From CAWGYT01 sp963826795 (GTDB lineage: Bacteria; Planctomycetota; Planctomycetia; Pirellulales; Pirellulaceae), in the NCBI GenBank assembly GCA_963826795.1, contig CAWGYT010000004.1:186001-250000 (forward strand): a stretch of DNA of 64,000 bases, in the 5' to 3' direction. The translations under genes were made by a program, and so were the position numbers. Below the pieces are notes generated by a model. It saw nothing but the letters and a program-made list of their open reading frames with translations, did no database searches and was not told where the DNA came from. Shown in pieces: positions 1 through 8,051 of this stretch. How positions within the stretch are numbered: position 1 is the stretch's first letter; each line of letters opens with the position of its first letter.

Positions 1-146
1 ATCGTCTTGAGGCCCTGTTTGCGCAACCAGTCGACGGCCGCCTCTGCGTCTCCGTCACACTCCGCAAGTGCCTTCTTGCAGTCCATCATCGGCAGTCCGG
101 TTCGCTCCCGTAGGGCCTTGACTGCCGCGGCGGTAATTCCGGCCAT
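1..146 (-). CDS. tsf: Elongation factor Ts, N-terminal part (runs off the window)
   Basis: Translation elongation factor that recharges EF-Tu with GTP. Only the first 48 residues are in the window. They read MAGITAAAVKALRERTG followed by MMDCKKAL and end at the window edge, which matches the UBA-like N-terminal domain and the invariant MMDCKKAL block of EF-Ts. The ATG at 146 has a GGGGAGA ribosome binding site about 8 nt upstream. The gene lies downstream of rpsB on the same strand, the usual rpsB-tsf order, but about 590 bp and a terminator-like hairpin separate them. The identification is firm; length and C-terminus cannot be judged. Confidence 0.93.
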   Translation of the reverse strand, partial: MAGITAAAVKALRERTGLPMMDCKKALAECDGDAEAAVDWLRKQGLKT

Positions 147-468
147 GGCTCGATTCTCCCCAGTCTTGTTCTTGGGCTTGTTCTTTGGCTACCTTAAACG
201 AAATCTCTTCATGACGCGGTCCCCGGTCGGTGACAAAGGCGCCCCGCGACTCGCCCGACCGGCTCCCATCGTGCGATCCCTGCCGACGTATCGCAAGAGC
301 GGCTGGGATCGAGTCGGGTCCGCGGGCAGGTGCGACGCGACGCCTGGCCGACCTGAAGGATCAGATCGCCGCCGCTCGGGATCGGGGCCGTCGATCCGGC
401 CGCCGTCGATCCGTAAAACGGGTGGACTTGCCCTACCGGCAGGACGGTTCACCATGGCTTCGACCGGC

Positions 469-528
469 GCTGCGGCCCCGAACGCTGCGGCCCCGAACGC
501 TGCGGCCCCGAACGCTGCGGCCCCGAAC
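469..528. repeat. Four perfect 15-bp tandem repeats
   Basis: The unit GCTGCGGCCCCGAAC occurs four times head to tail without a mismatch (469-483, 484-498, 499-513, 514-528). Because 15 is a multiple of three, it stays open in several frames and inflates spurious reading frames on both strands. It lies in the rpsB-tsf spacer. No function is evident; copy number is probably prone to slippage. Confidence 0.95.
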
Positions 529-590
529 GAGCCTGGGAGGAGGAAAGTCCCGTGAGGGAAACGAGTCCCCTGCCACCCGCGCCGAGTTCG

Positions 591-630
591 AAAAACGAAA
601 GCCCGGCCCAGGATGAACCCTTGCCGGGCC
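591..630 (-). terminator. Rho-independent terminator downstream of rpsB
   Basis: On the minus strand the sequence forms a GC stem (GCCCGGC with GCCGGGC, extended by an AGG/CCT pairing) followed by TTTCGTTTTT. It sits about 105 nt after the rpsB stop and before tsf, so it should end or attenuate rpsB transcription and give tsf its own promoter or reduced read-through. Confidence 0.7.
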
Positions 631-734
631 AAGCTGCTGCGTCAATCACGGCGGGCTGCCGTCCCCCCCGACCGCTGTGCTGCGTCCGTCCGTACGACGT
701 TTCCGGCCAGCCATCCGGCCGACCCGTGCCCCAG

Positions 735-1520
735 CTATTCAGCGGCCGCCTTGAGCTCTTCTTCACTCTCGACCTTCTCGTTGGATCCATTGTCGTCGCT
801 GGCTTGAGCCGGCGGCGCGTCGCCCTTGGCTGCCGGCGACTCCGCTCGCCCTGCCAGTGCCGCGTCCGCTAAGAGGGAGACCACGAGCTCGATCGAGCGA
901 ATCCCGTCGTCGTTGCCAGGAATGGGCAGGTCGACCAAGTCGGGATCGCAGTCGGTATCGATCAAGGCGATCGTCGTGATCCCCAGCTTTTGCGATTCAC
1001 GGATCGCGTTCTTTTCCTTCCGCGGATCGACGACGAAGACGCATTCGGGCAATCGATTCATGGCACGCATTCCGTTGAGATTCCGGAACATCTTGCGGTA
1101 CTCACGGTTCAGCGACGACTGCATCTTCTTGGAGTAGCTTGAAATCTCGTCACTATTGAGGATCGATTCGAGCTCTTCCAGCCGTCCCAGGCGGCTGCGA
1201 ATCGTGCGGAAATTGGTCAATGTTCCGCCCAGCCAACGATCATTCACGTAAGGCATCTGACAGCGACTCGCCTCACGCTCGACCGTCTCGCTCGCCTGTC
1301 GCTTGGTGCCCACGACGAGGATCTGGGAATTGTGGGCCGACACCTGACGGATGTATTTCTGAGCCCGCAGCAGGCCCCGAATCGTCTCGCGAATGTCGAT
1401 GATGTGAATCAGGTTCTTGCGGGCAAAGATGTAGGGTGCCATCTTTGGATTCCACCGACTGGCACGATGCCCGAAGTGCACGCCCGCCTCAATCAAACGC
1501 TTCGCCAACGACTCCGCCAC
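735..1520 (-). CDS. rpsB: 30S ribosomal protein S2
   Basis: Structural protein of the small ribosomal subunit, 261 residues from the chosen start. The S2 signature is clear near the N-terminus (AGVHFGHR, WNPKM, PYIF, IHIIDI), followed by VVGTKRQA, WLGGTLTNF and the DPRKEKNAIRE and PGNDD segments. The start is taken as GTG at 1520 because GAGGAG lies 8 nt upstream and the protein then begins VAESLAKRLIEAG as expected for S2. A longer in-frame ATG at 1604 would add 28 residues unlike the family. The C-terminus carries an acidic, alanine-rich tail (about 35 residues) beyond the conserved core, as in many planctomycete S2 proteins. Confidence 0.96.
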   Translation of the reverse strand: MAESLAKRLIEAGVHFGHRASRWNPKMAPYIFARKNLIHIIDIRETIRGLLRAQKYIRQVSAHNSQILVVGTKRQASETVEREASRCQMPYVNDRWLGGTLTNFRTIRSRLGRLEELESILNSDEISSYSKKMQSSLNREYRKMFRNLNGMRAMNRLPECVFVVDPRKEKNAIRESQKLGITTIALIDTDCDPDLVDLPIPGNDDGIRSIELVVSLLADAALAGRAESPAAKGDAPPAQASDDNGSNEKVESEEELKAAAE

Positions 1521-1982
1521 GCAGCATCTCCTCGTGAAAGTTTTTTGATGTCCGACGTTTTCAACTTCGCAGTGTTCACGACCCGAGCTTCTGTCAGGCT
1601 CCAAAGATCGTCAACAAACCCGCGATGGTAACAACTGGATGGAGCGGGGTCAATTGGTCGAAACGGCCTCGCGGGGTGAATTACTGGCCCGGCGGCGGCG
1701 AACCGATCCTTTGATGCGGCCGAATCCCCTGGAGCTTCGACGCGGTTGGGGCGGTCCGGATTGCTAGCGGGGCGGGCCCTTTTCCGCCTGACGAGCTGAT
1801 CGCCCGCGCAATCGCGTTGGGGGGCCGGAATGCCGCAGGCACCGGTCATCCTTTCTTGTCCTTATTTCCACGGATGAATAGGATGGAGGAGTGGCTGGGC
1901 AGCCGAAACGCCCGTCCAGGCCGAACCCGCAGGCATCTGCCTCTCGCTTTCGCTCATCCTATTCGCCGGTTGGCGGGGTCCC
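1521..1982. other. Divergent intergenic region, rpsB and secreted protease
   Basis: A 462-bp region between the divergent starts of rpsB and the protease gene at 1983. It must hold both promoters. I see no convincing consensus boxes, no structured RNA and no supported small gene; open frames here are shadows. Confidence 0.5.
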
Positions 1983-3410
1983 ATGCGTCGAATCGTCCAG
2001 CCCGTCGCCGTCACGTTGTTGTTTGTCCTTCCGCTGACCCTCGACGCTCGCTCCGCCTTTGCCGTTGTGGTCGCGGCGACCCTGGGTAACACCAGTCGGC
2101 CGGCCGACGATCCCGGCTGGGATAATATCGGCATTCTCAAGAATTCAACGGCGATTTACCTTGGGGAAGGCTGGGTCCTGACGGCCGCGCACGTTGGCTC
2201 CGGTTCGGTCACCTTTCCCGGCCTCGGTTCCTATGCGGCCGAAGCCGGCAGCTCGCTCCAGTTGACGAACCCCGCCGGGTCCGGCCTGACGAAGCCCGCG
2301 GACTTGGTCTTGTTCCGGTTGGTGGATCCCCCCGAGCTGGCGCCGATCCCGATCGGGCCAACGCCGAAAGCGGGGGACGAAGTCCTGGTCGTGGGGAATG
2401 GTCTTGAGCGATCCCCCGATCTGGTCTACTGGGACGTCACGCAGCGTGGCACCAGCTGGACGTGGAAGGAGACATCCCCACCCGGCGACTACAGTGGTTA
2501 TCAGACTACCGGACCTCAAATTCTCCGCTGGGGTACGAATCTCGTCGAAGACGACGAGACCTTCGGGAATGACCTCGACAGCGACATTCTGCTGAAACTT
2601 AGGCAAACCAATAGCGACACGCTTACGATCGTCACGGAGTTCGATCGGGACGGCAGTCAGTCGGACGATGATGTGCGCGGCCCCGACGGCTCCTCGGCCA
2701 CCGCCGACGAGTCGCAAGGCGTCTTGAGTGACTCGGGCGGTTCGATGTTCATCAAGCGGGACAATCAATGGCAGCTGGTCGGCACGATCCTGGCCGTTGA
2801 CGGCGAACGCGACCAGCCGGACGTTACCCGTAACCCCCTCTTTGGGAACATCACCTATTACGCGGACCTGGCGACCTATCTGGACCAGATCGAGTCACGC
2901 GTCGTGTATGGCGATTTTGATGGCGATCTGCAGCTCACCGCCGCCGACATCGATGCTCTCTCCAGCGCCCTGGCGACTGATAGCGATTCGGCTCGATTCG
3001 ATCTGAATCGCGACGGCGTTCTTTCGGCGCAAGATCATCAAATTTGGGTCGAGGATGTCAAAGCCACTTATCTGGGTGACGCGAATCTGGATGGCCAGTT
3101 CGACACCGAGGACTTGATCCAGGTCCTTCAACGCGGCCAGTACGAAGACCGCGTCGCACGCAACTCGACCTGGGAGTCGGGCGATTGGAATGCGGATTTG
3201 GAATTCGATTCCAGTGACTTTGTGGCCGCGTCGCAGTCTGGCGGGTTCGAGCTGGGACCGCGGTACGAAGCGTCGGTCGTCGTCCGCAGCCGTGCGGTTC
3301 CGGAACCTGGAAGCTTGGCAGGCCCGTTGGCCACTCTTGTTCTAATCGCGGGTTGGCCGCGCCATCTGCGCATCCGCCGCCGGTCCGCTCGTGCTGTGCG
3401 ACTGCGCTAG
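1983..3410 (+). CDS. Secreted trypsin-like serine protease with dockerin-like repeats and PEP-CTERM anchor
   Basis: A 475-residue exported protein. Residues 1-27 form a signal peptide ending SAFA. A chymotrypsin-fold peptidase domain follows, with candidate triad His70 (TAAHV), Asp107 (ADLVLF) and Ser251 (SDSGGS in place of GDSGGP). Residues about 310-420 hold EF-hand-like or dockerin-like calcium loops (DFDGDLQLTAAD, DLNRDGVLSAQD, DANLDGQFDTED). The C-terminus has a VPEPGS motif, a hydrophobic segment and an Arg-rich tail, the layout of a PEP-CTERM sorting signal processed by an exosortase. The dockerin plus PEP-CTERM module closely resembles that of the protein at 47585-48850. Substrate is unknown. 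Confidence 0.85.
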   Translation: MRRIVQPVAVTLLFVLPLTLDARSAFAVVVAATLGNTSRPADDPGWDNIGILKNSTAIYLGEGWVLTAAHVGSGSVTFPGLGSYAAEAGSSLQLTNPAGSGLTKPADLVLFRLVDPPELAPIPIGPTPKAGDEVLVVGNGLERSPDLVYWDVTQRGTSWTWKETSPPGDYSGYQTTGPQILRWGTNLVEDDETFGNDLDSDILLKLRQTNSDTLTIVTEFDRDGSQSDDDVRGPDGSSATADESQGVLSDSGGSMFIKRDNQWQLVGTILAVDGERDQPDVTRNPLFGNITYYADLATYLDQIESRVVYGDFDGDLQLTAADIDALSSALATDSDSARFDLNRDGVLSAQDHQIWVEDVKATYLGDANLDGQFDTEDLIQVLQRGQYEDRVARNSTWESGDWNADLEFDSSDFVAASQSGGFELGPRYEASVVVRSRAVPEPGSLAGPLATLVLIAGWPRHLRIRRRSARAVRLR

Positions 3411-3759
3411 GCCGAACCCGTGATCCGCCCGGATTGGGAACGTCCCGAGGCAACGGACCACGCCAGCTCAGCGGATGGATCGCGACCGTTTGGATCTCAT
3501 CAAGCTGTCATCAGAAACAACCGATCCATGATGGGCGTCGGCGCTGGCTCCACCGTAGGCAGCAGGATGCCTGTCGGGCGGGGGGGCGACGATAAGCTCG
3601 GTGATCGCCGCTGATTGTGTGGTTTCAGGCGGCTGGAAAAAGCAGGTAAAAAACAATTGCATTTCCGGATGTTTCGATAATACTGGCAGGGCGTGTTTCA
3701 TCACCTGTGGCGGAAGCCGGGGAAAGCTAGTGAACTGAAGGTTCGTAGAAAGACACTCG
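3411..3759. other. Intergenic region upstream of the AAA+ gene
   Basis: A 349-bp spacer between the protease stop and the AAA+ regulator. An AT-richer stretch around 3645-3685 includes TTGCAT and GATAAT, but their spacing (13 nt) is too short for a standard sigma-70 promoter. No gene is supported. Confidence 0.4.
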
Positions 3760-4803
3760 ATGCAAGACAACATTGCGATCCACAGTTTGGTGGGTGCTTC
3801 GGCATGGACCGACCGCGCCCGTCGTCGGATTTTACAAGCGGCCAGTTATTCTTATCCGGTTCTCATCACCGGTTCGGCGGGGACGGGCAAGCGGTTAATC
3901 GCTCGTGCCATTCACGCTCACAGCCACCGGGCCGCACAGCCGTTGATTCTCTTTTCGGCGGCCCAGCTTCCTCCGCGGTTGGCCGCGTCGCAGCTATTTG
4001 GCCACACGGCCGGAGCTGGCGAGTTGACGCGCCACGCGTCGCTGGGATGTATCGGAGCGGCCCAAGGTGGGACGTTGCTGATCGAGGAGATCGGAACGCT
4101 GGACCGGGATGCTCAGCACCGGTTGCTGCAGCAGTTAAAGGCCCGATCCCGCAGCCCGCTGGGCTCGAGTCTCTCGCGGCCAAGCGATCTGCGATTGATC
4201 GCCACCTCGACGCGCGATTTGCGGGAGGAAGCCCGAGCGGGTCGGTTTAGTTGGGAGCTGCTGTACCGGATCAATGCGATCACGATTCAGACACGCGACC
4301 TGCATGATCGGCCGGAGGACATTTTGCCTCTGGCACGCCACATTCTGGCTCGAACGACTTTCGAACGTGGGTTGCCGCTGCCGTCGCTCACGCCCGCCGC
4401 CGTCGCGCTGCTGGAAATTTACGCCTGGCCCGGGAACGTGGACGAGCTGGAGCCGGTCCTTGAGCAGGCGGTCGCGAACATGGCGGGGACGGTCTTGGAT
4501 TTGGAGGATTTCCCCGGTCTGCTGGAGTCGATCCCGATCGGGCCGACGCCAAAACCCCTGCCGCCTCAGTCGGAGAAGGTCAATGCCTTTGAAGCCGTTC
4601 CGGTCCCCCCAGGTGTCGCGGGCAATTGGCCTACCCTGGCTCAACTGGAAGCCGAGCACTTGCAGTCAACGCTGCGACGATGCCATCATCGTGTGGCGGT
4701 CGCCGCCCAGATGCTGGGGCTTCGACCGTTGGAGCTGGCGGAAAAAATGAAGCGGTACGGGCTGCGAATTCCTTCCCCCACACGTCGATGCCAGACAACG
4801 TGA
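3760..4803 (+). CDS. Sigma-54-activator-like AAA+ protein lacking the GAFTGA loop
   Basis: A 347-residue protein with the AAA+ core of NtrC-type enhancer-binding proteins and no N-terminal sensory domain. The Walker A loop is GSAGTGKR (38-45), Walker B is GGTLLIEEI (103-111), and the sensor/arginine region has LLYRIN. The LFGH segment at 79-82, which normally leads into GAFTGA, here leads to TAGAGELTRH, so the sigma-54-contacting loop is absent. The C-terminus (about 290-340) carries a Fis-like helix-turn-helix (LRRCHHRVAVAAQMLGL). By family knowledge, loss of GAFTGA means it probably cannot remodel sigma-54 holoenzyme. It may be a DNA-binding repressor or a different ATPase. It stands alone, with weak ribosome binding sequence. 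Confidence 0.82.
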   Translation: MQDNIAIHSLVGASAWTDRARRRILQAASYSYPVLITGSAGTGKRLIARAIHAHSHRAAQPLILFSAAQLPPRLAASQLFGHTAGAGELTRHASLGCIGAAQGGTLLIEEIGTLDRDAQHRLLQQLKARSRSPLGSSLSRPSDLRLIATSTRDLREEARAGRFSWELLYRINAITIQTRDLHDRPEDILPLARHILARTTFERGLPLPSLTPAAVALLEIYAWPGNVDELEPVLEQAVANMAGTVLDLEDFPGLLESIPIGPTPKPLPPQSEKVNAFEAVPVPPGVAGNWPTLAQLEAEHLQSTLRRCHHRVAVAAQMLGLRPLELAEKMKRYGLRIPSPTRRCQTT

Positions 4804-4823
4804 GCTGAGACAACGTGAGCTGA
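4794..4823. repeat. 15-bp tandem duplication at the AAA+ gene stop codon
   Basis: The unit GACAACGTGAGCTGA is present twice in direct succession (4794-4808 and 4809-4823). The first copy contains the stop codon of the AAA+ gene, so the duplication lies in its immediate 3' end and does not change the protein. Confidence 0.9.
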
Positions 4824-5048
4824 GTCCGTCACGCCCGAGACGCGGCCGGAAGTGCGTCGACCGGGCGCGCACCGCCCGGCCGTCACGACGCCCTGCTCGG
4901 TGATTGGCACCGCGCCCGGGATCTCGGTAGCGAAAAAAGCTCGCCGTTGCTACCTTGCGCAACGTGGCCGAGACAACGCGTCGCGGATACGATTTGTGTT
5001 TCGCGATCCCCGGGCCCACTTTCCGCGCTGGAGTAAACAAGAATCCAA

Positions 5049-6372
5049 ATGTCCGAATACGAGATCGACCGGATCGAGGATCCGCCGGCTCATGAGCCAA
5101 CCGAATTCAAGGTCCAGTTGGCCGCCCGAGTTCACCGGCTGCCTCCCTACATGTTTGGGCGGATCAACAACCTGCTGTACCAAAAGCGGCGAGCCGGCAG
5201 CGACGTGATCGACTTGGGGATGGGCAATCCATCCGATCCTCCCGTCGAGGCCGGTGATCGAGAAGCTGACCGACGCGGCCCATGATCCGGGCAATCACGG
5301 CTACAGCAAGTCCAACGGCATTCTGAATCTTCGCCGGGAAGTCGCCAGCAAGTATCTCAAGCAGTTACGGCGTGCGGCTGGATCCGGAAGCCGAGGTGAT
5401 GACCTGCCTGGGCTCGAAGGAAGGGTTTTCAGCCACATGTGCCTGGCCCTGATGGGGCCGGGCGACACGGCGATCGTGCCCGCTCCGTATTTCCCGGTTC
5501 ACATGTACGCCGTCGCCCTGGCGTCGGGCAACGTGATCGCGCTGGAAGTTGCCGACAGCGAGAAATTCCTCTCGAACATCGCCTACACCTGCCAGCACTT
5601 GTATCCCAGGCCCAAGCTGTTGATCATCAACTATCCGCACAACCCCTCCTCGGTGACGGTCGAACCCGAGTTTTTCGTCGATGTCGTCAAGCTGGCCAAA
5701 CGCTATGGCTTCATGGTGATCAGCGACTTTGCCTACGCCGACGTCGCGTTCGACGGTTACGAGCCGCCCAGCTTTCTTCGCCGCACCCGGCGCGATCGAC
5801 GTGGGCGTCGAGTTCACGACGATGAGCAAGGGCTACAACATGGCCGGCTGGCGAGTCGGCTTTTGCTGCGGCAATGCCGAGATGATCCGAGGCGCTGGGA
5901 ATCATCAAGGGTTACTACGACTACGGCATGTTTCAGGCGATCCAGATCGCCGCGATCGTGGCCTTGCGAGACACCGAGGCCGCCGTCGAAGCAGCAGTCG
6001 CTGCTCTACCAGAGTCGTCGCGATGTGCTGGTGCGAGGGGCTGCGTCGAATCGGCTGGGATGTCGAACCGCCCCGCGCCGGGATGTTCGTCTGGGCGCCG
6101 ATTCCCGAGACCTGGCGACAGCAGATGAGCACGATGGACTTCGCCATGATGTTGCTGGAGCAGGGCGACGTCGCCGTCAGTCCCGGCAGCGGCTTTGGCG
6201 ACGGCGGGCGAAGGCTTTGTGCGGATGGCGCTGGTCGAGAACGAAAACCGGCTTGCGCCAAGCCGTGCGACAAATCGGTCGTTGCCTGGACCGCGAGGCC
6301 AAACGTCGGGGAATGGATCAGCCCGCGGGTCGCCCGTCGGGAGATAGCGCGGTTCCCACCGTTCATCCCTGA
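5049..6372 (+). pseudogene. Class I/II aminotransferase (AlaC/LL-DAP aminotransferase-like) with about nine frameshifts
   Basis: Across three frames one continuous aminotransferase of about 430 residues can be read: YEIDRIEDPPAHE start, MGNPSDPPSRPVIEKL, NHGYSKSNGI, CLGSKEGFSHM, PGDTAIVPAPYFPVHMYA, NYPHNPSSVTV, SDFAYADVAFDGY, then the PLP-lysine segment TTMSKGYNMAGWRVGF and a C-terminal domain ending LRQAVRQIGRCLD. PLP would bind Lys in MSKGYN. Apparent indels lie near 5238, 5365, 5427, 5780, 5891, 5990, 6033, 6209 and 6255; most look like one surplus base next to an identical base. Between them the protein is fully conserved, which argues for local sequence error rather than old decay. By family it would transaminate alanine or a related amino acid. 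Confidence 0.8.
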
Positions 6373-6663
6373 CCGTCAAGATTGGAGCGGCAAGATTGAA
6401 GCGCGGCAAGATTCGAAGCGTCGCGCGAATCGAAGCCGGGCACGAATCCAGCCCGAGCGTGCATCGAGGCGGGGATTGATCAAACGGACCACCCAAGCCA
6501 AGATGTGAGCTCGTCCCGGGATGCTCCGCAACGCGTGCGTCCAGCGGCGGCCGCTTCGGTGACGAGGGCTCCGATCGCAAGGCGCGATTCCGGTCCGATT
6601 CGGTAGTTCGATTGGGGCGTGGCCTGATCCGGCGGAACCCAAACGGGTCGCCCTCCCCCCGCC

Positions 6664-6700
6664 AAAAAAAAAGGGCCCTTGCTCGCCGCAACAAGGACCC
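6664..6700 (-). terminator. Strong orphan terminator on the minus strand
   Basis: Read on the minus strand, GGGTCCTTG and CAAGGGCCC pair (one G-U) around a GC-rich loop and are followed directly by nine T residues, a textbook intrinsic terminator. The only space upstream on this strand is the 200 bp before carA, which lies on the opposite strand, so it probably ends a short non-coding transcript. Confidence 0.65.
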
Positions 6701-6850
6701 AGGAGTTTGGCTGCCCGGAAGAAAACGTTGCCGTTCTGACCGGAGACCCACAGCCGTACAAGGAGTATCGGGACACTTCGGTCGCTTACTTTAGGTGCGA
6801 ACCTGAAACGGGAATGTTGCGTTGCCGACACGTTGTTCTGCGCGGCGCGT
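6701..6850 (-). ncRNA. Possible small RNA upstream of carA
   Basis: Inferred from the orphan terminator at 6664-6700. On the minus strand the preceding about 150 nt contain small hairpins: AACG/CGTT closed by GCAA, and AGGT/ACCT around TCGC. A CGCAACA segment (6815-6821) is complementary to TGTTGCG in the terminator loop (6688-6694). I could not match it to 6S, SRP or tmRNA. Its ends are guesses, and it could instead be a carA leader read from the plus strand. Confidence 0.25.
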
Positions 6851-6899
6851 GCCTGCTGAAATGATTGATTCAAGTCAACCAAACGACCACGAGGATCTC

Positions 6900-8051
6900 A
6901 TGAGGCCGATCGCGAAACTCGCGCTGGAAGATGGAGCCGTTTTCGTTGGAGAGTCGTTCGGAGCCCAGGGAGAGGTCGACGGCGAAGTCTGCTTCAATAC
7001 GTCAATGACCGGTTATCAGGAAATCCTCACGGACCCCAGCTACCGCGGCCAAATCGTGACGATGACCTATCCGCAGATTGGGAATTACGGCGTCAATGAC
7101 GAGGATGTGGAGAGCTGGAAGCCGCATTTGGCAGGTTTTATCGTGCGCGAACTGAGCCGGATCTCCAGCAACTTTCGGTCCCAAGGAGAACTGGAAGATT
7201 ATCTTCAGAAACACGGGGTTGTTGGACTTTCGGGAATCGACACACGAGCACTCGTCCGCCGCATCCGTTTGGAAGGCGCCATGAAGGGCGTGATTTCAAC
7301 CGTCGATCTGGACGACGAGAGCTTAGTTCAGAAGGCGCGGCAATCGCCGGGACTCGTCGGACGTGATTTGGTCCAGGAAGTTGTCCGCGCCGAACCCCGG
7401 GAATGGAACGAGCCGTTGAACGAATGGTCGACTTTGCCGGCCGACGAACGTGGAGCCCATTCGGGCGATGGGATGCCGCATGTCGTCGCCCTCGACTTTG
7501 GCATGAAATGGAACATCGCGAGGCACTTGAAGGATCACGGCTTCCGAGTCACCATCCTGCCGGGCACGACGGCCAGCGCCGATGACGTCCTGCAGCTTCA
7601 GCCGGACGGAATCTTTTTGTCCAACGGCCCCGGAGACCCAGAACCCCTGACCTACGCGACTCGCACGATCCGTGATCTGATCGGCAGGAAGCCCATGTTC
7701 GGTATCTGTCTCGGGCACCAACTGCTGGCACTCGCCTGCGGCGCGAAGACGTTCAAGCTGAAGTTCGGCCACCGGGGTGCCAACCAACCGGTCCTGGAAT
7801 TGGATTCGGGTCGAGTTGAAATTACGGCTCAGAATCATGGCTTCGCGGTCGACGAGCCGTCGCTGCCGAGCGAGCTTGAAATCACGCACCGCAACTTGAA
7901 CGACGACACGATCGCCGGGCTCCGCCACCGAAACCAACCCGCCTTCAGCGTGCAGTATCATCCCGAAGCGTCCTCAGGACCTCACGACAGCCGCTACCTC
8001 TTCGCCCGCTTCCGCGACCAGATCACCGGCTGCATCCGCGATCGCCCCTAG
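6900..8051 (+). CDS. carA: Carbamoyl-phosphate synthase small (glutaminase) subunit
   Basis: Hydrolyses glutamine and channels ammonia to CarB for carbamoyl phosphate, the entry to arginine and pyrimidine synthesis. The 383-residue length matches the family. The N-terminal CPSase domain has MTGYQEILTDPSY and the GIDTRAL segment. The class I glutamine amidotransferase domain has SNGPGDP, the nucleophile Cys in GICLGHQLL, and the His-Glu pair in YHPEASSGPHD. The ATG at 6900 is chosen because GAGGA lies 6 nt upstream; an earlier in-frame start at 6822 would add an unconserved 26 residues. carB is not in the window. Its stop overlaps the convergent gene at 8048 by 4 bp. Confidence 0.96.
   Translation: MRPIAKLALEDGAVFVGESFGAQGEVDGEVCFNTSMTGYQEILTDPSYRGQIVTMTYPQIGNYGVNDEDVESWKPHLAGFIVRELSRISSNFRSQGELEDYLQKHGVVGLSGIDTRALVRRIRLEGAMKGVISTVDLDDESLVQKARQSPGLVGRDLVQEVVRAEPREWNEPLNEWSTLPADERGAHSGDGMPHVVALDFGMKWNIARHLKDHGFRVTILPGTTASADDVLQLQPDGIFLSNGPGDPEPLTYATRTIRDLIGRKPMFGICLGHQLLALACGAKTFKLKFGHRGANQPVLELDSGRVEITAQNHGFAVDEPSLPSELEITHRNLNDDTIAGLRHRNQPAFSVQYHPEASSGPHDSRYLFARFRDQITGCIRDRP

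Larger units (their letters stand above)
147..734. other. Long rpsB-tsf intergenic spacer
   Basis: This 588-bp spacer between rpsB and tsf holds four 15-bp tandem repeats (469-528) and a minus-strand terminator (591-630). Open frames cross it on both strands, but they overlap each other, are compositionally biased and match no family I recognise. A GAGGAAAGTCC string at 540-550 recalls RNase P RNA, but no other part of that RNA is visible. Confidence 0.6.
6373..6899. other. Intergenic region upstream of carA
   Basis: A 527-bp region. It contains a strong minus-strand terminator hairpin (6664-6700) with no minus-strand gene leading into it, followed by a stretch rich in short complementary segments up to carA. 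No protein-coding gene is supported here. Confidence 0.5.

Noticed and set aside
540..560. GAGGAAAGTCC string resembling an RNase P RNA motif
   Set aside because: The rest of the RNase P RNA core, including the ACAGAAA and 3' pairing regions, is not found nearby.
6686..6760. GGTCAG and GCAGCC on the minus strand, resembling SRP RNA domain IV
   Set aside because: The distance between the two motifs is too long and the GGAA tetraloop context of SRP RNA is missing.
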